Shown here: piece by piece, positions 11,988-21,997 of the stretch
Position numbering within the stretch: the stretch's first letter is position 1
Layout: each line of letters starts with the position of its first letter
Assembly (NCBI GenBank): GCA_037157565.1
Contig: JAZHRO010000002.1
Location: 78,914,001-78,978,000 of the forward strand
Reading direction: 5' to 3'
From: Thalassia testudinum
Lineage: Eukaryota; Streptophyta; Magnoliopsida; Alismatales; Hydrocharitaceae
DNA length: 64,000 nt
Made by a program: the position numbers and the translations under genes
The notes under the pieces: generated by a model
Told to the model about the DNA's origin: nothing
Database searches by the model: none
The model's input: only the letters and a program-made list of their open reading frames with translations

Positions 11988-12646
11988 AGGGGAACCTTTG
12001 CAACACAAATACACACCTAGTTACACACTTTCACACTCTTTTGTGTCCAAAAAGACTCTCTTGCTCTACAAGCTCTAATTCTTCATCTTGAGAGCATCAA
12101 GCTTTGCGCACCCGCTCTCCCGTCGTAGTTCACGAGAGCGACGTAGCGCCGTCGTGTTGTTCACGCATCCGCGTCGCCAACGCACTCCTTTTAAAGGGGA
12201 GTTTCCTAATTCCTATAGAAGCTAGGTTTAAAATTACTTTGTTGGCTCTATAGGATTATTATTCTTTTATCTTTGTTATTTGGTTGGGTATTCGCTTTGC
12301 GAATTCCCGTCTCCTTCGAGGGACAAAATCCTTCTCATGAAGAGAAGGGGTTGAGGAACGCTACCCTCGCACTTGTAGCGTGGTTGTATTTGAGGTTGAA
12401 TCACCCTCGTTTAAAGTGATTCGTTTAGTGGATTTTGATCAACTTGGTTGATCGGAAAATCCTAACTCGAGAGGGTTAGGTGGTGGTTTTCACCCGGTTT
12501 GGGTTTTCACCTAAAAATACTTGTGTACTTGTGTGATTGTCTATTTTGTGAGATTGTTTATATTTATTTCCGCAATTATTACGTCACCCACTCCTTATAG
12601 GGAATTTCAGAAGGAAGGGATGAGAATTTCGTAGGGTAGGGGTCTC

Positions 12647-12654
12647 CTTTTATA
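12647..12654 (-). promoter_or_regulatory. TATA box of the Athila 1 5' LTR
   Basis: The minus strand reads TATAAAAG. This is the functional-position promoter (5' LTR) of element 1. The solo LTR insertion lies between it and the interior side of the LTR. Confidence 0.5.
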
Positions 12655-13687
12655 GTTGCAAGAATTGAGGGCAATTCGGTCATTTCATGCTTAAAAACAT
12701 TAATTCAGGGTCTTTAGTGATGTATTTAAACATAACTAAAGCCCCTGAACGTGGGTATAGGTCGCGCGTTGCACGCGCCTCTTCCTCTTTGGCTGCCTCA
12801 ACATTCTCTCATGTTCAAAGGATCCCAGCCATTCGATCAAGAGATCGAACGGCTTAAAAAGCCTGCGCCCGCTCCTCTTTGGTGCCTCTAACGCCTACGC
12901 GTTTGATCGTGCATCCAGAGTGGCGTGCAATCACACATAGGCGTTGGACACATTAAGATAGCACCACGTTGCGCCTTTCAGAGCTGCTTGATGAAGATCG
13001 TGTGGCTGAATTGAGCGGCGCCACCTCGCTCTCCTGATTTGGAGGCCGGGCGCGATTCGAACTGGCTCCTTTTAGAGCTCGTACAGCGCTGAACGAATGC
13101 GCTAAGGGGGCTTCTTTGTCTCGCTTAGGAATTAGGTGTGCGCGATCTGCAGCCGTTGGATGGAGATCCAACGGCCCAGATCGTCCACGCTTTTGCCTTC
13201 AGAAGTTGAACAGAGGGGGGCCGACTAGGTGCGGATGGTTGCTTCTTTGTGCTGTAGATGGTGCTATAGATGTCGGATTGGACTGATTTTTGTGCCGTTA
13301 GGCTGCGATAATCGATCCAAACCCATCTGTGCGGTCGAATTTGTCGTATAAAGTGCGGATTGGCACCATCTTGGCCCTTGATCTTTAGGATTCCTCGATC
13401 TCTATCTGGTGCTACAGATGTTCGATTAGGGCGATCTTGGAGTCGTTGAACTCCAATTGTCACCCTGATCAGATCCGTACGGTTGGATCTTCTATCTGAG
13501 GCCCTGATTAACAAGTTGCCATATCCATGGCCATAAAAGGAGATAATTACTATACAATTTATACAACTTGACCTAAATGTATGATTATGCATGTTATGTA
13601 ATATTTACAATGTATGATGCTAATATGATACTAAGAACATACATTAATAAATATTTTAGGTTAATCAGATGTATGCACATCACTACC

Positions 13688-15830
13688 TCGATTCGCAGGC
13701 TGTGAACCAAGTCACCGGGAAGGTGTACACTCTAACACTACAAGATATGTAGGCTTCATCATGAGTGATTAGAGGTATGGTTATGATTTGTGACATGTTA
13801 GCACATGTTTTTTTTTACACCAGTGCGACACACTCTTTTGTGTCAATGGGCTTTGCATGTAAATTTAGATGAGAGCTAACTTATTTGAATCCACCCTACT
13901 TAATAGTGGGACTTGGAGGGCAAATTTTTCACGCACAAGTAATCTATGAAGATTGCATAGTATAGATTAAAGGACACGAGTTGCGTGTTGGCCTCCTAGC
14001 CCTTGAAATGTGAGATTTGAATGTCATCTTAGGGATGGATTGGTTGGTGGAACATCATGTATTTTTGGACTATTTTGATAAGCACTCTTTTGAATAAGTT
14101 GTCATTTGAGTTCCGAGGGGAATGGGAAAAGATGCCTATTTGGGTAGTGTCATCCCTAAAGGTGATTAGGCTTTTGTCTAGTGGATGCATTGGATACCTA
14201 GCCTATGTTAAGACCATTCCGGAAGAGAGGAGGAAGGCATTTAAAGAAGTGCTAGTCTTTCAAGAATACCTTGACGTATTCCCTGAGAGTTTGCTGGGAT
14301 TACCACTTGATATAGACATAGAGGTTGAGGTTAATCTAGTGGTAGGCACCAACTGAACTTGTGAAGATTCAACTGCAAGAGCTATTAGAGAAAGGCTTTA
14401 TACACCAAAGTGTATCACCTTGGGGTGCACCGGTTCTGTTCGTAAAGAAGGATGAATCACTTGGACTTTGTATTGATTACAGATAGTTGAACTGGGGTTG
14501 CTGTTAAGAACAAGTACTTGTTACCCCAAATCAACGACCTCATTGTTCAACTTCAATGGACTACATAGTTTTAAAAGATCGATCTGAGGTCAGATTATCA
14601 CCAGCTGAAGATAAAGGATGGTGACATCTGAAAACCACTTCCAAGACTCGGTACGGATACTATAAGTTCTTGGTAATGTCATTTGAATTGACTAATGCCC
14701 CTACAACCTTCGTAGATTTAATGAATAGAGTGTTTCGGCCATATTTGAATCACTTTGTGATTATATATATTAGCATGCTTTTTTTTTGAAAATAAACATT
14801 TCATTGCATGAGAAGTTCTCGATACAAAGAGATGCACCCCAAAGGGGAAGGGAAAAGACAGAAGATCCTCACACACGAAGGGGGAAATACGCCTCGTGGA
14901 AATGAGGGAACAAAAAACAAAACTACAAGACCAAGAAAAAAAGGAGAAAGAAAATGAAAGCACCTCTAGATCGGGAACGGGACAAACTCCGAAGGAAAAC
15001 GACCTCACGCTCGTAGAATGGCTAAGCGTCAACGAGATAAAATATCAAAGATTGCGCTAACAAGTGATCGAATAAATCGACCCCTGACATACGTTAGGAA
15101 ACCCAGTCCTAATAAACCAAGGTCACATGTGATCCCCAACAAAACTTAAACTACACTAAAAACAAAAAAAAAGAAAGGAAGACCATTTACAATCGAACAA
15201 CAAGCCATTCATAGCATCGACCTGCACACAAAAACTAGACCAAGCAACATAACTCAACGACACTAGACCATAACGACACACCACTACCAGCTGATCCTCT
15301 GTCGTCGCATGCCAGTGCTCTTGCTGTAGTGCACTACCGTGTGCACACCGGCGCACATGCAGCCTCACACCCTTCGACCACCGCCCTCTGTTGCTCTCGC
15401 TACCATGTGGAAGGATTGACCTCTACGAACATCGAAGCACCAACAGAGCTCGATCGGAGGAGCACCATCAGCACTGGCAAGCGACAACAGAAGAGCCTCA
15501 CAGCAAGCAACGACCGCATTCGCCATTGGCCAGAGCACTTGCCCCTGTCATGCCCTCATCGGTTGTAGCGCCCACGAACGACTGTGCATGTTGATCTCAA
15601 GAAAGATGGAGTGTTTCAAAGGAAAGGAAAGGAGATCTGGATGGTAGGGGGAGCCTCAATCTATCCCTTCCGGACAATCGAGGTCTCGTGCTGTAACTCT
15701 ATTCGACATTCGAGAGAGAAAGAAAGAAGGAAGGGATTATCATGCTAATTTACTCTTAAGAATATTGAGCAACATGAGAAGCACCTATAGATGACCTCGG
15801 GTACCTTACGAATGTGTTATTTGCAAAATA
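13688..15830 (+). pseudogene. Relict Ty3/gypsy protease and reverse transcriptase
   Basis: The plus strand reads, with many stops, a chromovirus-style protease region (13690-14060: TSATHSFVSMGFAC, then [14 protein letters not shown]). A linker (14057-14356, with YLDVFPESLLGLPLDIDIEVEV) and the start of RT follow (14390-14768: [41 protein letters not shown]). The frame resumes after an insertion at 15745 with LIYSKNIEQHEKHL. It breaks off near 15830, before the rest of RT. Gag, RNase H, integrase and LTRs are missing. It is unrelated in detail to the chromodomain elements further right and is much older. Confidence 0.78.
14780..15733 (-). mobile_element. Non-LTR retroposon (LINE- or SINE-like) inserted in the RT relict
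   Basis: The insert is bounded by ATTAGCATGCT (14769-14779) and ATTATCATGCT (15734-15744), an 11-bp duplication with one mismatch. It begins on the plus strand with a T run (14780-14787), so a minus-strand copy ended in poly(A). Both are marks of target-primed insertion. The 3' part on the minus strand (...GCAATGAAATGTTTATTTTC then A-run) resembles plant LINE 3' ends. No RT or endonuclease frame is seen in the 954 bp, so it is a truncated LINE or a non-autonomous relative. Confidence 0.7.
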
Positions 15831-17118
15831 TCTTTTACGTAGGAGTTGTTGCCGTGTAAAGATTTTTCGCTTGGAGTGCTTGAGCTTTGTGCTATGTAAA
15901 AAAAGAACTCAGCTAGTGGCTTCAATCCGTTGGTCATATTGAATTTTTGATTTTTTGAGCGATGATCATATTAAAATTTTCATAAACATTTTTTATGGCT
16001 TTACCTATTTGGAAAACGCGTGCATTTTAATTCATTGACTGCGAAGTGCATTCTCAAGATCATGTTGACCTTACGAGTTATTCCGATGCGGGACAAGACA
16101 TCTTAGGAATAGGGTAATATGGAATAAATGAATATAATTATTTATTTAGATGATGGAATAAGTGAATATTTAAGAGGTGAGATAAAATAAATGGTATATT
16201 AATGTGATATTAATAGGTATTATTTAATATTAAAAAGTAAAAGTAAAAAATATAGTAGATATTTATTTAATATTAAAAATAAGTAAACAATGCACTAGTT
16301 ATTTTTTTAATAAAATAAGTGAGAGTGAAGATTATTATGATTTTATTAAAATGATTTGAAATAATTAATAAGAGTTGATATTGAAACAACGAAAAAAAAA
16401 CACAACAAAAATGTTACGATAAAAAAAAACCTACTAACCCTACGCCCAAAGAGAGCAGCTTGTTCTTTCCCTGTTATCTCGTATATTTCCTCCCTAAGAA
16501 AATGACGATGACAAGAAAAGGATGAGAATGCAAATTAGAAACAACGTGAAGAGAGCGACCCCTAAGGTCAAATGTCGCCAATTGAAATTTAGAAGTATTC
16601 GGATAATAATCGAAGGATCATTTGTATTGGAAGCTTGAGATTGCTTGGCTTACAACGTAGGATAAAGGATACTTATTGTGTAATTTTATTTAAACGACGG
16701 GGGAGTCTTTAAAATTTGTTGGATCTCTTGTTCCATCATCTCTCGCGTGATGACGAAAAAGGAGACTATTTCCGTGTTTTAACTTGCGAGGACAACTAGA
16801 TACGGGTGGAAGGCAAATCTCACTTCCATACAACCAGATGTTTTTACAGGCAGGGCTTTCTTACAAAGTTTCCCAAATTTTTGTCATCCTCGATGGACAC
16901 GAGCCCAACGCTGTGAACAGAATGTCAGCCTTTGGAAATATTCTCGTCCCTTCAAACCGAGCATCTTCTTCATCCTGACGCGTTTGGCCCTTTTTACTTT
17001 CTTTTATTCCTCTAATCCAAGGAATGTTGCATCGCCCTCCGTCACGCTGTAATATTCCCACTCTGCATGTGATCAGACACCTGTTTCCATTGTTAGCCCT
17101 TTTTTTTTTATTTGAGGA
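15831..17118. other. AT-rich spacer, no gene seen
   Basis: No supported gene. The stretch 16108-16340 is very AT-rich and resembles 18285-18480 in the same orientation (wording such as GATAAAATAA..GGTATATTAATGTGATATTAATAGG), which suggests two copies of one AT-rich repeat. The 64-codon frame at 16784-16978 and its antisense frame are not recognisable. Confidence 0.45.
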
Positions 17119-18099
17119 CAGGTTGATGAGCATTGGGCTGAATTCTCGCGAGTTTTCGACTCAAAGTTTATTTAATAAATAAATTGAAAAGTTGATCAAA
17201 GATTTAATTTAAATTAAATACTTTTTATCCAAGCCTGAGTGGACCTAAAAAAGAATGGTTCGAGTTGAGTTGGATCAATCTATTTATTTATAATTTTATT
17301 ATTATTTTCATCAGCATCCTTAAAATAATATGTAAATAGAAAATTTAATTAATAATTATTTCAAAAATATGAGTAACGAGATAATCTGGTACAAGTTAAA
17401 AAAAGACTAGTAAAGAATAATTGTGATTTTTAGTTATGTAAACGACAAGATTATTATATTTATTTTTTGTGTAAATTAAAAGATCTTTAAGTTCTCGTAG
17501 GTATATGTGTAATTAAAATAATTAAGTTAGTTGAATTGTAAATATTTGGGTTGAATATTTTACTTATATATTATATGTCAAGACAACTAAATATAGTTAA
17601 GGAGAAAGAAGTTACAACAAAAACTAAAAATGTCTATCTTATTTATTCGTATTTAGTTCGAATTTGGATGTCCATATTTTTTAATGGTAATTCAATGATT
17701 CATATCTAGTTTGAATGAGTTCATAGGATTGCACAACTTACAGTTGCAAGAAGCATAGTGGTTTCAAGATTTTGTTGGTGGATAATAACAAGACTAATCT
17801 ATGTTTATTTAATGTTTAATGCTTCATGCATATGTAATATATATTTTAATATATAATATGAATATATATACATATATGATATATATTAATGCAATTAGAC
17901 TAATAGGTTAGATCTTAGGTTGACCCTATAAATGAACCACATGGATAAGTTGGGTTTGGGCTACCTCAACCCAAGGCCCAACCTATTTAATAAATAAGTC
18001 ATATTTATAACCCCAACCTAACTTAAGTTAATTTCAAACTTGAGTTGGGTCGGCCCAATTGGATTGGGTCGAATTGACCCAACCCAATGCTTATCCCTA
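17119..18099. repeat. Candidate non-autonomous DNA transposon (MITE-like)
   Basis: The ends are imperfect inverted repeats: GATGAGCATTGGGCTG on the left (about 17125-17140), and on the right GGATAAGCATTGGGTTG when read in reverse complement (about 18080-18096). Outermost CAGG and TAGGG would suit a hAT-type end. I could not find a matching 8-bp duplication, and the interior is AT-rich without coding. The right arm holds short inverted CCCAACC/GGTTGGG words. Confidence 0.35.
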
Positions 18100-18284
18100 C
18101 ATACACCTAAATTGGAGGAATTGATGATCTCATGACACTAATTCAAAGGTAATGTAGGCTCGAGGCTTGAATTCAATCCCTTATGCCATAATCAATGATT
18201 ACAGCTTGCTAAGTTGTACTCTGATAGGTGAAGTACGCAACCTTGAGGCCCCATTTGGATGCAAGATAAAATACTATAAGAATA

Positions 18285-20600
18285 TGTTAAAATGGAATAA
18301 GTGGAAATAGTATTTGTTTGGGTGATAAAATAAGGATATGGTTAAATATAAGGTTAAAATGATTAGTGTATTAATGTAATGTTAGTGGATATTTGTTTAA
18401 TTATTTTCTTGGTATAGTAGAGGTTGTTAAATATGATGGTAATAATTGGTTGTTAATATATTAAACGTTGTATTGATTTAATGGATATGTTAATATACTT
18501 AAGAGAAAGTGGATGATTTTTTTTTTTGTTTAGTTGACTTTATTAAAATAGTACAGGATATAATTAGATGTAATGTGGCCGTGGATTGCAACGGTTTTGA
18601 TGGAGAAGAAAAAAAATTTTCATGTAATGCTACACACATGCTAAGAAGTCGTGCTTCTTACTTTTGCAGCATTGGTGGAAATTTTCTTTTCCTCTACCGT
18701 ATGTTTACAAATTCCTTTCCCTCGTCACTTTCTCAACTATTTCATTTTTTGACTAGTTATGGGGTTATGTACAAATTTTATACGATTTAAGCTATTTGGA
18801 CTATTTACCTAAAGACCTAATACTTGAATGATCTCTGCCAATTCTTGAATGAAGAACACGAGCGAGTACAGATACAACTACATGTATCAATTAACAGTAA
18901 GTAATTATATTCTCTAATTAACACTAACAACTTCAATTATGCATATAATTTGCTGTAATGGTCTTGCCAAGGGGAATCTCATTTTTAATGAAATTATTAT
19001 TTTTCTATGGTAATATGTCTCATGCAGTTTTCTTCTTATTTGATGCCTCCTTTTTCAAAGTGACAACAATAAAAATATTCAAGGTAAGCCGATAAGATGT
19101 TTCCAAATTGAGCGTCGCTTGGGTAAGATGCTTTCGATAAAAATATTTGATTGTGGTATGAATATGGTGACAATGTTGTCATTGACGATGCATTGAAGGA
19201 AGGTTAGCACATAACGTCGTGTATGTAATGAGAACAATGTTACTTGCAATATGCTTAACTAGCAAGCTTTAGTAAGCTAAAGGAGATATGATTATATCAT
19301 ACTCAAGGCATACGATTGCGAAGGATATTAGAAAATTAGAAACGATATACAATGTAATGTCCAATTTATGCACAATTCGACCATTTTGAAAATACAGGAG
19401 TCTGTTGAATTCATCAGTATTGCTTGACAACCAATGTGTAATTTCTATTCTTCTTTAGTGGTCCAATGAGGAAAGTGTGAAACATTTATAATTTGAAATG
19501 AGAATGTGTTAATCTTACTTCGTCAATTAAATGAGATATTATATTCAAAGTGTAATATGATCATTTAAATTGTAAATTGAATACAAATTTAAGTTCAAAA
19601 AATAAAATTGAATGTTAAATCAACTTCGTAAATATTCAATTATACTCCCATGAAAAGTTGGTGTCATGTGGACAGTAATACGATCTTGTATTTAGCCATT
19701 GTATATATTAATTTATATTAACCAATTGTATAATAACCTAAGTAATTATATAAACTTATCTATATGTACATAATTGTACCTTGTAATGTACATACGTATG
19801 TAAGTATATAATATATATTGTATAATACCCACAATTTAATTTAAATAAGTAATTACAGAATGTAATTACGATATTAAGTTAATTTAGTAAATGATTAACT
19901 TAAAATGAAATAAATTAGTAATTTAAGTTAATACTAAAATAATTTATTATGTATTCTTTTATAATATTATATAAACTATTTTCAATCTATTTAAACTATA
20001 TGTACAATGTATTATAGTATTTATAAATTATTTATATGTAAAAGTATTGAAAACATGTAATCAAATGTAAATTAATTTAAATAAAGTTTATAAAATACAA
20101 TAAAGATGTGTAATAATGAATTTTTAATGTAAAATAACTCTTTATATATTCAATTGAATGATTAGTTATCTAATTTAAATTTTAATTAAAAGATTAGCCA
20201 TTAAATTTGGTCAATCACTTGATTTCCTCCGGCTAATAAGCGATTGCAACAAAAATACCTCATGCAAATTGTTAATGTGAGAAGGCATCCTATAATATTC
20301 AACATTTACGAGTGTTAGGTGACAACAAACCGAAATATATATTTACCAAACTTCACTATCCATGAGTTTTCCATGAATAGACCAACATTACACATACTTT
20401 TTGTGCATTGGCCTCAATTTGGGCAGAGTAGGGAAATGTGACATCTTATGTACCAATTCTACAAAGTTTGATCAAATTAATCAAAATGTTAAAGTACTCA
20501 TCCAATGTGCCATACAATAACATCCATTGCAATTCGTTTGATGCATCAAGAAATGAAATCATCAGTTTCAAGTTTGAGAGAAACTCCACTCGATTCTAGC
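18285..20600. other. AT-rich region without recognisable genes
   Basis: Long AT-rich sequence with only short chance frames. The first 200 bp resemble 16108-16340. If the Harbinger limits are right, this is the 3' non-coding part of that transposon. Confidence 0.4.
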
Positions 20601-20644
20601 ATAGTAGCTCTCTCCCTAATTAAGGAATTTTATGTTTCACAATT

Positions 20645-21063
20645 TTAGCAATTTGATATGTAGATGAGGATGACTCGCCGACAATGGCCCACCAAACTCA
20701 TTTCCCCCAACATGTTATCCTTCATCCTTATTTCTTCTTGTGCATTATGTAGACTTTCTTCCATAGAATTCATCTCCACGCTTAAGGTAAGTAGCATCCT
20801 CTCAAATCTCTCTTCAGTCTGTGATAGGTTGACCGCCTTCTCATGCATTTCGTAGTGCTGTGATGATTAATGATTAAACAGACAAATGGTTGGTAACGAT
20901 GCTGATATGATTCTATAAGATGTTGAAATATTGCTTCAAAGTATAATCGAGAAAGGGTTGTCCCAGTAGTAGATAAGTCACTCATGGGAAAGACTAGGTT
21001 TCCTCGGCGTGTACCACAAATAGCTAAATGTTGGCATTGACACCAAGTATGATCTCTCGACAT
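20645..21063 (-). other. Two short overlapping minus-strand frames, unknown
   Basis: One frame (20782-21063) encodes a Cys/His-containing 93-residue peptide (WCQCQHLAICG). The other (20645-20848) is a 67-residue, charged, probably coiled-coil peptide (RMLLTLSVEMNSMEESLHNA). A CAG-like acceptor site lies near 20864, so they could be exon remnants of the Harbinger element or of a captured gene. No family is recognised. Confidence 0.25.
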
Positions 21064-21653
21064 ATCTACATCTTAAACCATGTCATAGTAAATACATTTA
21101 ACCATGTCATGTGGAAGGTCATTGACTTAACCACAACATAACGTACTAGAAAGCAATATGACCATGTAAAAATAAGATTACCCCTTGTTCCCATCAATAA
21201 TCACATATAAGAAGGAATTTGACATTGATGTATGTTTATGCGTTGAAGTTACTTTGTCTGATTTATGCTTAATTTCAAAATTTAAGTTACTTGGTTCACC
21301 ATCACGTACTCTCCTATTCAATGTGTTTTCCATCTTTCAAAAATAATTTAATGTACATAAGCTAAATTGAAATATGCATGTCATCTTAAAGAAATATGAC
21401 AAAAGATCGATGAAATGAAATATATCTGCCAAGTTTCTTAGTTCATTCATTTGTAGTTGACGTGGTAGTTGTTAACGTTCGTGATACAAGCCTATGTAAC
21501 AATTAAAAACCAACCTGACAATCACGGTTAGTGGCACTTCTGAGTAATAAATAATGTCAACACGTAATGTGATGAATTACAAAAATAACTACTCACTATG
21601 CTAGCTTCATTGTTGTTATAAAGGCAAGGAGATGTAACCAATCGATTGAACAT

Positions 21654-21992
21654 TCAATCTCTCCGACGGCTACGCCTTCTCGTGTAATCCTCTCACATAT
21701 GCAATGCAATTGTATCCCTCACAGTATCACCATGGTTGATGTCTGCTCGATTGAAAGTTGCCTATGGTTGCTGATCTCTGAGATCCGGATCATTCAGCTC
21801 TTGTGCCACAGCTTGTGCATTGGGAAACAGGTTGTCTACGCCACACACCTTAGTGAAATTGTGGATGATGCATGTTGCACGCACTACATCCCTTTGCACA
21901 TCGATTGACCACTGTCGCATTCTCCTCAAGCATTCGAATTGGTTCTTCCATACACTAAACGTTCTCTCTACAACCCCTCGTAGTTGTGCATG
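21654..21992 (-). pseudogene. PIF/Harbinger transposase, C-terminal part
   Basis: The minus strand from the insertion point reads LRGVVERTFSVWKNQF, the region with the third catalytic residue (Glu of VERTF). It continues with RDVVRATCIIHNF and an end like EDYTRRRSRRD, stopping at TGA 21654-21656. The DDE transposase would cut and join transposon ends. In-frame stops occur (after RDQQP, and after LHM). The upstream part of the same gene is at 30222-30478, across the gypsy insertion, and the frame agrees when one copy of the duplication is counted. Confidence 0.85.
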
Positions 21993-21997
21993 TCTAT

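Larger units (their letters stand above)
10934..12609 (+). mobile_element. Solo LTR, Ty1/copia-like
   Basis: The 1676-bp block starts TGTTGGTGCTAGAG and ends AGGGAATTTCA. It is flanked by perfect 5-bp duplications, GAAGG at 10929-10933 and 12610-12614, inside the Athila LTR. The partner LTR has the uninterrupted sequence near 940. There is no internal coding region, so it is a solo LTR left by LTR-LTR recombination. Assignment to copia rests on its opening (a TGTTGGTGC start followed by TTTTGATGATAACAAAA) and overall build and is tentative. A TATA box on the plus strand sets its orientation. Confidence 0.82.
338..13682 (-). mobile_element. Athila-like Ty3/gypsy retrotransposon 1 (degenerate, with nested solo LTR)
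   Basis: Two related LTRs (338-2054 and 10347-13682) both begin TGTTGAAGG and end with ...GTATGCACATCA in plus-strand reading. They enclose minus-strand gag, protease, RT, RNase H and integrase remnants in normal order. The 5' LTR is therefore the right one. A primer-binding site resembling the complement of the tRNA-Asp 3' end lies just inside it. The flanking 5-mers CTACT (333-337) and CTACC (13683-13687) match at 4 of 5 positions. The RT wording around 5700 (PFGLCNA..TFQRCM) and the protease motif DLGAS are typical of the Athila lineage. Many stops and frameshifts, plus visible divergence between the LTRs, mark it as old. The 5' LTR is lengthened by a copia-like solo LTR. Confidence 0.9.
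10347..13682 (-). repeat. 5' LTR of Athila-like element 1, interrupted
   Basis: It starts TGTTGAAGGCGG and ends ACATCA, as in the left LTR. Removing the nested solo LTR and one duplication copy (10934-12614) leaves about 1.66 kb, near the 1.72 kb of the partner LTR. The partner has extra bases in its 1560-1640 region. Confidence 0.88.

Noticed and set aside
14769..15744. Inverted repeat ATTAGCATG...CATGCTAAT suggesting a DNA transposon
   Set aside because: It is explained by an 11-bp direct target duplication that contains the palindrome AGCATGCT, plus a poly(A)-type end.
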